Below, piece after piece: positions 1-10,261 of a DNA stretch of 64,000 bases; position 1 is the first letter of the stretch; each line of letters begins with the position of its first letter. The stretch lies in contig CANJKZ010000467.1 in assembly GCA_947471745.1 (NCBI GenBank), positions 496,001 to 560,000 on the forward strand. Direction: 5' to 3'. Under the pieces are notes generated by a model. The model ran no database searches. It had not been told where the DNA came from and worked only from the letters and a program-made list of their open reading frames with translations. Source of the stretch: Closterium sp. Naga37s-1. Lineage: Eukaryota > Streptophyta > Zygnematophyceae > Desmidiales > Closteriaceae. A program made the position numbers and the translations under genes.

Positions 1-880
1 CCTATCGCCCCTCTTATCTCAACGCCTGCTCATCTTATGCCCTTTTCATCTCATGTCCTGTACCCCCTCTTCATCTCATGGACGCCCATCACATGCCATT
101 CAAACCCAACCACGTGCCCCCCCTTGGCTGCAGTGCCATCACGGCATTCGCTCGCAGCAGATGGCCCACTGGCTGCAATCCCAGGTCGCCCCGCCGCCCA
201 CCCTCGCTCCCTTCCACCCTTGCTCCATTCTTTGCTCTTCCCTCCTTTTTCTCCCTTCCTCGTATCCCTTCCTTCGATCCACATCTCCCTTCATACCTCC
301 CTCTCGCTCCCTCACCACTACACCCTCTCCCTTCCCCCTCTCTTCCTGTTCTGTTCCACCTGCTTCTTCTCCTCCGCCTCCTGGTGCTCATGTCACAACA
401 TTTCTATTCGATGGACCATTGCTGTTTTCCTCACAGCCATTTGATTTCTATCTTCTCCACCCCTTCTCTACCCGTCTCTTCTCTCTCTCCTTTGCATCTC
501 TCACTATATCATCTTCTCTCATCCCTACACTTGGTGCACATTCCACAGCACCGCCACTCATGGAGCTTTGCTGCATGCAGCTCCACCCACAGCAATGCGA
601 CTTACTATGCCACTTCATCACCCGCTCCTCAATGTGCTCCCTCCCACCGTGCCTCCAGGGCTTCACACGCCTGTTCAACATTGCCGGGGGCATCGATGCA
701 TACTCGCTCAGGGTCGACCCCTCCATCCCTCGTTACTAGCAGCTCTGCTTGCTTAAGAACTCCCCTATTTCTCCCAGTACTGCACGATGCAGAAAAAGGG
801 GCGTTGTTTAGAGCGCAACAGGATGTCAGGATATGGCATGCAGCCGTAAAAAACATATCTCTTGCTTTGTTGCCTTTCTT
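1..880. other. Pyrimidine-rich region, no gene supported
   Basis: This stretch is rich in CT tracts. All long open frames here (for example 78-914 on the plus strand) give Pro/Ser/Leu-rich or Arg/Gly-rich low-complexity peptides in overlapping frames on both strands. That is what biased composition alone produces. I see no recognisable domain, no consistent codon signal and no convincing splice structure. It could be intergenic sequence, a UTR or intron of an unseen host gene, or decayed retroelement leader. Confidence 0.5.
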
Positions 881-1171
881 GACTGGTCTTGTCACGACCT
901 TTCTGACTAGTTGATCCGCTCTAAGGGTACATTCCGGCCGTGACATGTCCAGAAAGTACGCGTCACAATCGAGTGTACCGCTCCGTACCGAACTACACCT
1001 AATTTCGAAAACTTTCGACAATGTTTGATACTTGGGTGTAACTCGGTGTAGTTCGATACAGAGCGATACACCCGATTGTGACGCGTACTTTTGTGACGCA
1101 TCAAGGCCGGAGTGTACCCTAAGTTGTTGTTTCTCTTGTGTGATGCTCCTCACGTAGCCTATGGAGGCGTG
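881..1171 (+). other. 3' UTR remnant of a copia element, split by a MITE
   Basis: The words around 881-900 (GACTGGTCTTGT...) and 1123-1171 resemble the 3' untranslated region of the complete copia elements further on (17190-17265 and 41920-41970). Those also carry GACTGGTCTTGTGAC and end in a CTATGGGGGTG polypurine tract just before the LTR. Here the tract is degenerate (CCTATGGAGGCGTG, ending at 1171) and is followed directly by TGTCA, as expected for a 3' LTR start. The coding part upstream is not recognisable. Confidence 0.5.
925..1119. mobile_element. Tourist-like MITE (PIF/Harbinger type), 195 bp
   Basis: The element begins GGGTACATTCCGGCC and ends with its inverted counterpart (GGCCGGAGTGTACCC). 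Inverted similarity continues inward for about 75 bases, to GAACTACACC on the left (ending near 1001) and GGTGTAGTTCG on the right (from about 1040). It is flanked by the 3-bp direct repeat TAA (922-924 and 1120-1122). A 3-bp TWA duplication with termini starting GG is typical of PIF/Harbinger MITEs (family knowledge). There is no coding capacity, so it would need a transposase in trans. It lies in the 3' UTR remnant of a copia element and is therefore younger than that element. Confidence 0.75.
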
Positions 1172-1289
1172 TGTCAAATTAAATTAGTTTGTTAGGCCAC
1201 AGTGACGGGCTCTTTAGAGAGTGTACAACCCTTTTAGGGTTGCATATTTGTATCTCATCCTTGTTCGTCATCGCATTTCCGCTTGCACA
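1172..1289 (+). repeat. Probable plus-strand copia LTR remnant
   Basis: It starts TGTCAAATT right after a degenerate polypurine tract and contains GTGTACAACCC, AGGGTTGCATATTTGTA and TCATCCTTGTTC. The same box, in the same order and orientation, occurs in the LTRs at 34486-34617 and 58571-58708. The right end is uncertain; I place it at CACA just before TGAGAAGATTG, where an opposed LTR appears to begin. No TSD was found. Confidence 0.4.
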
Positions 1290-1388
1290 TGAGAAGATTG
1301 ACCGTGCAAGGAACATCCTGTCAAGAATAGAAGGATGGTTTGACACTATTGTACCCCATATGACACACATCACAAAGATCGTCTGACA
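1290..1388 (-). repeat. 3' LTR of the minus-strand copia fragment at 1389-2960
   Basis: Read on the minus strand it starts TGTCAGACGATC and contains ATATGGGGTACAATAG. It ends near AATCTTCTCA, the same last bases as the LTR at 34486-34617. It directly follows, in minus orientation, the polypurine tract CTATGGGGGTG at 1389-1399. At about 99 bp it is shorter than the 131-138 bp LTRs of its relatives, so it may be truncated or the boundary may be off. Confidence 0.45.
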
Positions 1389-1587
1389 CACCCCCATAGC
1401 CTAAGTGAGGGGTGTCAAGCAAACCAACAACATACGGTCACAAGACCAGTCACAAAGCAACAAAGCTCAGGGTGGATCACAATGTCACCACACACCCTGA
1501 GCACAAGCAAAAGAGCCACAAGGCCAGTTCAAGAGTTCACAGAGGTATATATAAAGCGTACAAACAAAGCAAGCAGAGAACTCAAGA
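1389..1587 (-). other. 3' UTR and polypurine tract of minus-strand copia fragment
   Basis: This non-coding stretch lies between the pol stop codon (1588-1590 side) and the 3' LTR. Its minus strand carries TATATA-like and ACTGGTCTTGTGACC sequence like the 3' UTRs at 17050-17265 and 41756-41970. It ends in the CTATGGGGGTG polypurine tract that primes plus-strand DNA synthesis in LTR elements. No gene. Confidence 0.6.
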
Positions 1588-2960
1588 CTACGCAAGGCGA
1601 GAACCTGTGTCAACGAGACCTAACTGCACACAACACCGCTGGTGGTCACAAGGCGGAAGCGCCTTGGTGAAGATGTCTGCAGTGTTGGCCTCGGACTCAA
1701 CAAAGTCGAAGCGAGCCTGTCCACGCCTCTGCAACTCTCGCAGAAGAAAGTACCTGACGTTGATGTGCTTCACTCTGCTCTCCAGTCGCGGCTCTCGACA
1801 GAGGAGAATCGACGCCTTGTTGTCAGTGAACAAGGTCGGTGCAGAGCTCGGACGCTCACCAAGGTCGGTGAGCAAGAAGGTCAACCAACGCAGCTCCTGT
1901 GCAGCCATGGCTCCAGCGTAGATCTCAGCCTCAGCGGTAGAGGTCGAGACCGAGGAGGAGCGCGTGGACCTCCACGAAACAGCTCCAGAGCCCAGGCTGA
2001 AGCAGTACCCCTGAGTAGACCGGTGAGTCTCGGCGTCGTCAGCATAAGAAGAGTCACAGTGTCCAGTAAGTACAACAGACTGCTGCCCTCCAAGAACCAG
2101 CCCCACGCCTGATGTCGTCGCTAGGTACTTCGCCACCCTCACAGCAGCTGTCCAGTGAACTGGACGGTGTCTCCCTGGCGCAACAAAGCGAGCAAGGATG
2201 CTGAGAGGGAAGGCGATGTCCGGGAGAGTACAAGTCATCAGGTACATGAGGCAGCCCACAAGCTCTGCGTAAGGATCACTAGGCTCAAACGGCTCGTCAG
2301 GGAAGGGTCCAGTGAGTCTGTGGTCAACAGCAAGTGGTGTGCGGTGTACTGTGGAGTGCTGAAGCTCGAACCGCTGATGGACCTGCTGCACCATGTGTGA
2401 CTGTGAGATTGTAATGGTGCGAGCGGCTCTGTCCCTGGTGATCTGCAGGCCAAGGTAGTGGCGCAGCTCACCAAGGCCAGTGCACGTGTGTCTCTTCTGC
2501 AGTTCGCGCTTCACGTCAGCCAAAGCAACCCTGTCAGCAGTGGCAAAAACCAGGTCGTCGACGTAGACCAGTACAAAGAACGGTGTAGAGCCACGCCGAA
2601 CAAACAGCGACGGGTCGGCAGAAGACGGCTGGAAACCGAGGTCAGACAGGGTAGAACGAAGGGTGTCGTGCCACTCATGAGGAGCCTGACGGAGACCGTA
2701 GACCGGTCGCCTCAGCCTCCATTGGGTCCCAGGAGGGAAATTGCCAGTGAAGGCAGAGGGACGACGCAGCCAGACCTCCTCGTGTAGGCTACCCAGAAGG
2801 AAAGCAGTAGAGATGTCGAGAGAGTGTAACTCGTAGTCTCTCTGTGCTGCTACGTGCAGTAACACCCGAAGAGTGGTCATCTTCGGGGTAGGCGCGAGGG
2901 TCTGAAAGAAGTCAACTCCCTCGCGCTGACTGAATCCTCTAGCCACATAGCGCGCCTTGA
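1588..2960 (-). pseudogene. Copia RT-RNase H fragment (CopA-type pol, 5' truncated)
   Basis: The minus-strand frame is open from the junction near 2960 to a stop at 1588. It encodes the C-terminal half of a copia polyprotein. It enters within RT (FKARYVARGFSQREGVDFF), carries the catalytic loop VLVYVDDLVFAT, then the connection and an RNase H domain with TGHCDSSYADD and STAEAEIYAG, and ends in the conserved NTADIFTKALPPCDHQR tail. Gag, protease, integrase and the RT N-terminus are missing. At about 2960 it joins a plus-strand CopC gag fragment, so this is a rearrangement breakpoint. The remaining frame has no internal stop, so decay is mainly by truncation. It is closely related to the copies at 11036-17396 and 34486-42102. 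Confidence 0.85.
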
Positions 2961-5845
2961 AAAACCAGAGCTTGTGGACGCTCGAGTGGGTGCGGACGAA
3001 GATTCTGGAGGAGGACATCCGTCGCCGCCAAATGAGGGATGGAGACGACGGCAGCAGCGTCTATGGGATGCAAAGAAGCCGACGTGGCAGAGGACGTGGC
3101 TTCGGTGGTGTTAAACGCGATGCAAAGAAGGACGACGACTCCAACGACCAACATGGAGGTACCGGTTGGGGTCGTGGTGGGAAATCTGGACGCGGGGGCA
3201 GATCGGGTGCTGGTGGAAAAATGAAAGGGAGCTGCTGGTATTGTGAGAAGGAGGGGCATTCCTGGTTCTTTTGTTATAAAAAACCCGAAGGATGGACCCC
3301 CTCAGAATCGCCATCAGGATGGCGGCGCGTGGAGCAACCAGAAAAGCGGGGCGAACATGGTAGCAGATTCGTCCGACGACAACCCGAAAGGCAAAGGCGG
3401 TGCTGAGAAGAAAAAGGAGCGCGCTGCGGGCCAATTCTTCCATGTTGGAGATAAGGGGGAGCAAGGAGACAGTTCTGCCAAGGTTGGAGCAGAGCTGCAC
3501 CCCCTGGACTTTTGAATGTTGGACACGGGCGCTGCGTGGACGATGACGACCTACGTGCTGCACCAATCTCTGAGGACCTGCTTGACGACCTACGTGTTGC
3601 ACCAATCTCTGAGGTGTGCTCTGCCTCTGGACACGCATTGAAGGGAGTGGATGGCAAGCCGGTGGTGCTGCATGTTCTCCTCGTCCCCGACCTCAAGGCC
3701 AACCTGATCTCCCTTCGTAAGCTTGCCAAGGCTGGGGTGAGCACTAGCACGGATGGGGCACGCACTTACAAGGGGCAGCTGGGCAATCGGGTGCTTTGGG
3801 ATGTGCAAGAGAGTAAGGACGTGTACAGATCCATGTGGCAGCTACCAGCGTTGGCGAGGCACGGTGGGGGGCAGGCTAGAGAGGGGTCTGCGTCCCAGGG
3901 GGAGTGCAACGCTGTTGGAGGGGTTGGTGTGAGAGTGTCAGCCAGATCTGGGGAGAAAGATTGGGCAACGGCACACCGACACTTGGGGCATATAGCAATG
4001 CCCTTGTAGAAGCAGCTGCAGAAGGATGGAGCCATTAAGGGTTTGAAGCTGAACGGACAGCTACCCGATGACAATTGTGAAATCTGTTTGCTCTCAAAAT
4101 TCACCCGTTTCCCCTTCCATAGCGAGGCTGGCAGGAGCAAGAAGCCATTGGAGCTGGTCCACATGGACTTGGTGGGGCCGCTGCCGGTTCAGGGGCACAA
4201 GGGAGAGCGGTATTTCCTCACGATTGTGGATGATTGGAGAAGACTCATGTGGGCATATCCGCTGAAGCAGAAGGACCACGCTGCCTCCACGGTGCGAGAT
4301 GATTGGCTGCCGTTTGTGGAGAAGCAATCAGATTGTGTGCTGAAGCAGATTAGGACAGACCGGGGTGGTGAGTTTCTTGGAGCTGAGATGACGGCCTGGC
4401 TTAAGAAGCAGGGCATCCAGACGGAGCTGACCACGGCTTACACCCCACAGTCGAACGGTGTAGCAGAACGGGCGAACCGGACAATTCTGGAGACAGCTCG
4501 GGCGCTGCTAATAGAATCTGGTTTGGGGAACCCCATGTGGCCCCATGATGTCCGGCACGCTTCCGTCGCTAGGAACAGGGTCCTCACCAAGGTTGGGGAT
4601 GACTCCTGCGTGCCGTTAGAGAGGTGGCTTGGGAGGAAGCCGCCGGTGGACATGCTGAGGGTGTTCGGTTGCATGGCAGTCAGCCACGTCCCCAAGAAGC
4701 ACCGAGGTAAGTTGGGGGCGAGTGCAATCTGGTGTGTGCATTTGGGGCTGGCTGCTGAGAGCAAAGGATGGCTGTTGTGGGAACCATGCAAGGGTGTGTT
4801 GTTTGACAGCAGGGATGTGAATTTTGTTGAGGGACTGATGTATGGGGGCTGGGAGAAGCAGCCGGAGGCCAAGGTCTCACAGGAAATGGAGCACATCACC
4901 ATGCAGCAGGACCTGACTCCGAGTGCGTGGGAGGAGGGAGATGAGGCAGCTGCAGAGGGTGGTGATGGAGAGAGAGTACAAGAGTCACCTGCTGGTGGAG
5001 GAGATGGTGTACAGGCTAGTGGTAGCACTAGTGGAGCTGCTGGATCCGAGGGCGGAGATCAGCATCAGGGCAAAGCTAAGGCTCCTAAACTACCACCTAG
5101 GAGGAAGCCGAAGGGTGTTATTATGAGGGGATCGGAGACACCCGTCTCCAGGCCAGGACGTACCCGTATGGCCACTAGGAAGCTGACTGCAGGAGCTGAT
5201 GTAGCAGAGAAGCAGCTTGGGAACGAGGAGGCGTTGCTGATTTTGCCTCAAGGCTATGACCCGGATGAGGAGGACGAGCCTGCGTACTGTTTTCTTGCCC
5301 CTGCACCAGAGGAACCAGATAGCATGGAGGAGGCATTAGCTGGACCAGATAGGGACAAGTGGCTGGCCTCTAGGGATGCTGAGTACCTGAGCCATCTAGA
5401 GAATGGGACTTGGGATCTAGTGGTGGTGCATGAGGGAAAGAAAGCAGTACAGTGCACGTGGGTGCTGAGGATCAAGACCGATGACAAGGGGCAGGTCACC
5501 ATCTACAAGAGTAGGTTGGTAGCTAAGGGGTTTCAGTAGAAGGAGAAGCAGGAGTTCAACGAGATCTTTGCTCCCACTGCCAAACCCCCTACCCTCCGTG
5601 TATTGTTGGCCGATGCAGCTGTAAGTGGGAAATACACCCTTCAGATGGATATATCGACATCATTCCTCTACGGGATTTTAGAGGAGGAGGTGTACATGAC
5701 GCAGCCGCCTGGGTATGAGGATGTTACGGGCAGGGTGTGCAAGCTCAACAAGTCTATCTACGGCTTGAAACAGGCGCCGCACTGCTGGTACCAGAAGTTG
5801 GCAGCCGCTTTTGAGGAGCTTCACAGGCTGAACAAGCACATACGT
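2961..5845 (+). pseudogene. CopC copia pseudogene: gag C-terminus, PR, IN, part of RT
   Basis: It starts inside gag (NQSLWTLEWVRTK) and carries a CX2CX4HX4C zinc knuckle (CWYCEKEGHSWFFC, about 3232-3273). The protease motif LDTGAAW follows a TGA at 3513-3515. Next are the integrase HHCC region, the core with DLVGPLP, RTDRGGEF and NGVAERAN, and RT motif A as DISTSFLYG. It is broken by a frameshift between the gag (2957-3406) and following frames, by another after the protease motif, and by in-frame TAG codons at 4007-4009 and 5537-5539. A 30-bp segment is repeated near 3541-3615. In RT, after WYQKLAAAFEE, the sequence jumps to words from RNase H (GCTTCAC..GGCTGAACAAGCACAT), so YVDD and most of RNase H are missing. 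It abuts the CopB LTR at 5846. Neither LTR is present at its ends. Confidence 0.85.
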
Positions 5846-6926
5846 TGTCAACGGAAGTTGTGTGTTGGCCCCGTCCTCGCTTGGGCGGAGCCGACCTCGT
5901 GGTCGGGTGTGCAGGAGGTGCAGCCGACCAGCAGCAGTGAGCGACGCCGACTTGGGCGAGCTGGTCAACGGGTTGGTCGACCTGCACTGGGCCACTGCGA
6001 TGCCGCCGACTTGGGGACGCCGGCGGACGACTTCAACCCGGTGGTCGACGAGGGGAGACGTCGACCTAGGTGGGGCGCCGACTTTGGGAGGGCGCCGACT
6101 TCAGGAGGTTGACTTGGGAGGTCGACCTAGTAGGGCGTCGACTTGGTGACGCCGACCTGGTGAAGCCGACCTGGTGTAGTCGGCTGACTGCCGTGCTGGT
6201 CGACCTGGAGCTGGTCGACCAGGGGTCTGGTCGACCTGGAGCTCGTCGACCAGGGGTGTTGTCGACCTGGAATGGTCGACCGGAGGTGGTCGTCGACATA
6301 GGAGGTTGACGGGCACAACGAGAAGTGTTTGGTCGACGTGGTTGCCCGGTCGACCAGGTTACCCGGACGACGGGGTCCTGCGAAGGTGCGCGACAGTCGC
6401 CCAGATGGTTCTTGCAAAGCCGACCTCGGTGTTGGTATCCCGAGGTCGACGTGGCTGATCAGGTGCAGTCAACAGCACGTGGACGACTTGGTGTCTGCGC
6501 TGTGCAGGTGACGAAGCACAGCACGCCAATCATCAGCGAGCACCTGCGAAGCGGGTGCGCTGCTGTCCTGCGGGTGCAACGTTGTGCAGCCGCCTTGCTG
6601 CAGCGTTGGCACGTCGTCGACTTGCAGCGTTGGCAGGCCGCGACTTTGCACTGCTGGAACACGGTCGACCTTGTTGTGCTGGAACGCGGTCGACCGTGCT
6701 GCGGTGGCAGTCGACCTGCATGCTTGCTAGCATCTGATGTAGTCTTGCTTGCCAACTTTGTTCCTATCATTGTTGTGAACTGTTGCTAGTAAAACTCTTG
6801 CCAATCTTCCCCGTAAATGCGCAAGTAGAGAGAGCACAAGTGAACGACTAAGGAACGAACGCTACGATCACTCCTACCCCGTGCCTACCCCGTAGACCAG
6901 CTCCCGTTGTATGAGTTATCTCCGCA
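5846..6926 (+). repeat. CopB 5' LTR, about 1081 bp
   Basis: It begins TGTCAACGG and ends TTATCTCCGCA. Both ends are defined by comparison with the solo LTR at 53219-54226, which carries the same termini in reverse orientation and a perfect TSD. The LTR is very rich in the palindrome GTCGAC (about 19 copies by eye) and in short GC-rich words built on GGTCGACC. The 5 bases before it are TACGT. No matching 3' LTR or second TACGT was found downstream, so the element's right end has been lost. Open frames across it are not genes. Confidence 0.8.
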
Positions 6927-7383
6927 TGGTGCGGTGAGCGTGGACGGCACCGTGACTTACCTTCAGTCTAGTCGACTTAGTTCCACATACCTATCGTATT
7001 CGTAGGCCGGAAGTTGCGTGTTAGTCACCATGGTGGGCACCGTAGGTGACGCATGCGTAGTGGATACCTTCGAGACACGGCTGGCTGATGCGAGGAGACG
7101 CCACGCAGATGGCGAGTACTCCCCTTGGAGGTTGTCGAGCTAGGCATCCGTGCCAAATGGGCGACGGAGCACCCTCTCGACCTGCCTCTCCTCGACCGGT
7201 GAACAACGAAGACGGCGTCGACATGGGCGTCAACGCTGGTGACCAAGTCGGCAGCAGTGCGGGAGGCACGTCGAGGCAGAGAGGGGTGTTCCGGACGGCC
7301 GACGGTGAAGGCGGCGGCGTTCAGGCGCGAGGGCTGCAGACGTCGGCGGCTGCGGGCTCCTCGCACGGCGACGTCGGAGCAGC
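6927..7383 (+). other. CopB leader with putative primer-binding site
   Basis: Directly after the LTR comes TGGTGCGGTGAGCGTGG. It starts with TGG, complementary to a tRNA CCA end, and sits where a primer-binding site belongs. It differs from the TGGTATC type used by the other families here, and I cannot assign the tRNA. The remaining 440 bases up to the gag start hold no supported gene. Confidence 0.5.
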
Positions 7384-8661
7384 GTGACGCCGGCGTCGGC
7401 GACCAACGTGACAGCAGGGGGGAAAGCGCCGACCTACATGTACTTCAAGTTCGCGCCGGACAAGATCGCCGTCAACCCCCTCCTGGTCGGCCATCACGAC
7501 CTCCTCACGTGGAAGGAGGCCACCGAGCCCCAGCTGGAGATGGCTGGGCTGATGTGCTTCGCCGACGGCACCGTGGAGACGCCGCCTGAGAGCAACGCCG
7601 AGCTGCGTGCGGAGTTCCGCGCCGTGCAGCTGTTGACCTTCACGGTCATCTCGCGGTGCTGCTCGCCGGTGGTCCAGATCGCCTTGAAGTCGTGCAGACG
7701 TCACCTGGACGCCGGACATCAGGCGTGGCGGTTCATCAGGTCGACGTACCAGGTCACCAACGACCTGTACATCGACCAGCTGGAGGAGCAGATGACGCAC
7801 CTGCGGATGGGCGAGCAGGAGACGGCGACCGACTACTGCAACCGAGCTCGACGTCTCCTGGCCTGCATGCGAATGGCCGACGTCGAATACTCGACGGCGT
7901 CGTACGTCACGCACGTCATCAAGGGGTCCCCGAGCAGCTACAACCTGATGAAGCGACTGTCGGTGGTGCCGGGCACGCGGGAGTCGCTCAACGAGGACTC
8001 GTTGACCTCGTACATCCTGAGGGACGAGGCGATGCAGGAGGCTGAGAGGTCCACGGAGCTCCTGCCACAGACAAACTACGTCGCCCCGACGAAGCATGGA
8101 AGTCGACCGGGGCAGCGTGGCAAGCCTGGCGGCGGTGGTAGCGGAGGTGGTAAACCGGCCAAGGACGCCGACAAGGGCAGGTCGGCCAAAGACAGCGGTC
8201 GTGCAGGAGGAAGTCGACGTCGGGAGTGCTGGCTGTGTGGCGACCCCGACCACCTCTCCTTCGAGTGCCCCGACCGCAGCGACTCCGACGACGACACCAA
8301 GGGAGGCCGAGGGAGGTCGGCCTGGCGTCGCCCTCGTCGGGAGAGCAAGCCGCGCAAGGAGAAGCAGTCGACCAAGTCGACCTCGGCGAAGGACGCCGAC
8401 TCCTCCTCAGGCGGCAAAGGGCGGGGCGACGGGGAGGCATCGTGCTCGCTGGTCGGCGTCGTGGAGCCGACCGTCTCGCTGGCGCCGGAGGCCGGTGAGG
8501 ACTTCCAGGCGGTGGCAGCAGCCGTGCAGGCGAACATGGCTGTGGTCCTGCTCGACAGCGGCTGCTCGCACCACCTGATGGGGACGAAGGAGGTCTTCGT
8601 CGACTTGGGGCCAAGCGGCGTCGTCAAGCACGTGCGTGGCTTCAATGGGGCGCTGCAGACC
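7384..8661 (+). pseudogene. CopB gag and start of protease, cut by an LTR element
   Basis: This opens with an ATG-led frame of about 426 codons. The N-terminal two thirds is a copia Gag-type capsid region (WKEATEPQLEMAG, then YIDQLEEQMTHLRMGEQET). A basic Gly/Lys-rich linker follows, then a CX2CX4HX4C zinc knuckle at residues 282-295 (CWLCGDPDHLSFEC) and an acidic/basic low-complexity stretch. The protease active site is LLDSGCSHH with Asp at about residue 391. The frame is undamaged until FNGALQT, where the element at 8662-10261 is inserted. After that insertion the protease frame resumes in register at 10262 once one TSD copy is discounted. Gag packages element RNA; the protease cleaves the polyprotein. 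Confidence 0.85.
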
Positions 8662-8838
8662 TGTTGAGAGAGTAAGCACAGTGAGGAGCCATAGCTAGGT
8701 AAACCCTAGCTAGGCAAGAGAGAATAAGCAAAGGAGGGTGTTCACTAGAAAGCAGCAGGATACATATAGGAAACCCTAAGGGGTTGTACTCGCTATAGAG
8801 TACCCCACTGCAAGCTAGAGAACAATAACATTCTGACA
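8662..8838 (-). repeat. 3' LTR of the non-autonomous element
   Basis: This 177-bp terminal repeat runs TGTTGAGAG...TTCTGACA as written on the plus strand. It is the 3' LTR because the element reads on the minus strand, and it is flanked outside by TSD AGACC. Confidence 0.85.
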
Positions 8839-9589
8839 CACCCCCATAGTCAAAGTGGGGTATAATCAGCAGAGCAAGTAGTCCTAGAGCAGGTTCACAT
8901 GCACAAGTAAAGCTAAAGGCAGTCGCAGAGGGCAAGTGAGGAGGAGGAGGAACTGTGGAAGGAGAGAAGATGGGAGGCAACGACTGAAGCTGCAGAGGCA
9001 CGGGCACAGGAGCGGCTGACTCAGTGGCTACCGAAGCAAGGGCGACGGACTACTGGAGTAACTGGCTCCGCGGCTATAGACGAGCGGCAGGAGCAACGGA
9101 CCCACTGGCGACTGGTGCAACAGGCTCACTGGCTACCGAAGCAAGGGCGACGGACTACAGGCGCTGCAGGCGACACGACCGCTACCTCCACACAACCTCC
9201 TCCAACTGCCCCACACCCTCGACGCACACCCCCTGCTGAACTCCTAACTCCACTCCCACAGCACCCCCCTTAAACCCTAAACCCTAGGCTCCCACACACC
9301 CACCCCCCTCAGCGGGAGCTGCAGCAGTGGGAGACGAGGGAGGAGGAGGAGCAAGGGGAGGAGCGCACAACCGCCACCCCCACACCCGCCACCCCCAAAC
9401 CCTAACGTAGGTAGGAGCGCAGGAAGCTGTAGGGACGGGTCACGGAGGGAAAGGGAGGCGGCGGGGGGTCTCCAGGGCGCCACGAAGGAGCAGGGCGCGG
9501 GCCCCCCGAGGGCGCCACGGCGGGTGACGGGAGGGGGGCCGCGCACGGGCCCACGAGGGCGGCTCGACGGGCGACGGAAGGGCCGCGCG

Positions 9590-9935
9590 CGGGCCCCCAA
9601 GGCGCCGCGACGAGGCGACGGTTGGGGCCGGCGCGCGGGCCCCCAAGGCGCCGCGACGAGGCGACGGGAGGGGCCGGCACGCGGGCCCCCAAGGCGCCGC
9701 GACGAGGCGACGGGAGGGGCCGGATCGCGGGCCCCCAAAGCGCCACGACGAGGCGACGGGAGGGGCCTGCGTGCGGGCCCCCAAGGCGCCGCGACGAAAC
9801 GACGGGAGGGGCCGGCTCGCGGGCCCCCAAAGCGCCGCGACGAGGCGACGGTTGGGGCCGGCGCGCGGGCCCCCAAGGCGCCGCGACGAGGCGACGGGAG
9901 GGGCCGGCGCGCGGGCCCCCAGGGCACCGCACGGA
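9590..9935. repeat. 46-bp GC-rich tandem repeat, about 7-8 units
   Basis: Units begin around GGCGCCGCGACGAGGCGACG and recur with a 46-bp spacing (for example at 9601, 9647 and 9693), with point variants. The array lies between primer-binding site and missing gag of the minus-strand element, so it is leader sequence. Because 46 is not divisible by 3, all three frames stay open and give Arg/Pro/Ala-rich or Arg/Gly-rich peptides. I treat these as artefacts. Confidence 0.75.
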
Positions 9936-10084
9936 GCAGGAACCCGCCGCGCGCCTCAGGGCGCACGGCGGGGCGCGTGGCGGGAAGAAAAACCGTAGGT
10001 CGCGCGCCACGGGGCGCGCGACACACAGTAGGGCAGCGGAAGTAGGTGGGCCCACAGGCCAGGAGCGTAACCGCTCTGATAGCA

Positions 10085-10261
10085 TGTTGAGAGAGTAAGC
10101 ACAGTGAGGAGCCATAGCTAGGTAAACCCTAGCTAGGCAAGAGAGAATAAGCAAAGGAGGGTGTTCACTAGAAAGCAGCAGGATACATATAGGAAACCCT
10201 AAGGGGTTGTACTCGCTATAGAGTACCCCACTGCAGGCTAGAGAACAATAACATTCTGACA
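10085..10261 (-). repeat. 5' LTR of the non-autonomous element
   Basis: This is the second 177-bp LTR copy, adjacent to the primer-binding site on the minus strand. It is followed on the right by TSD AGACC and the resumed CopB protease frame. Confidence 0.85.

Larger units (their letters stand above)
8662..10261 (-). mobile_element. Non-autonomous LTR element (TRIM/LARD-like), 1600 bp
   Basis: Two 177-bp LTRs (8662-8838 and 10085-10261) are near-identical; I see one clear difference by eye. They flank 1246 bp. The TSD is AGACC (8657-8661 and 10262-10266). On the minus strand the right LTR is the 5' one. It is followed by TGCTATCAGAGCGG (10084 downward), one mismatch from the plant initiator-Met primer site TGGTATCAGAGC. 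The left LTR is preceded by the polypurine tract CTATGGGGGTG at 8839-8849. The interior has a GC-rich 46-bp tandem repeat in the leader position but no gag or pol domain, so all proteins must come in trans. The LTRs carry the same GTACAAC/AGGGTTTCCTAT box as the CopA LTRs, which suggests it derives from that clade. It disrupts CopB protease. Confidence 0.85.

Noticed and set aside
78..914. 278-codon open frame as a host gene
   Set aside because: Low-complexity Pro/Ser/Leu product, overlapping open frames on both strands, no domain, and its 3' end runs into retroelement 3' UTR sequence.
9271..9290. Telomere-like CCCTAAACCCTA
   Set aside because: Only about two plant-type telomere units, inside a retroelement. 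AGGGTTT words are also part of the LTRs here.
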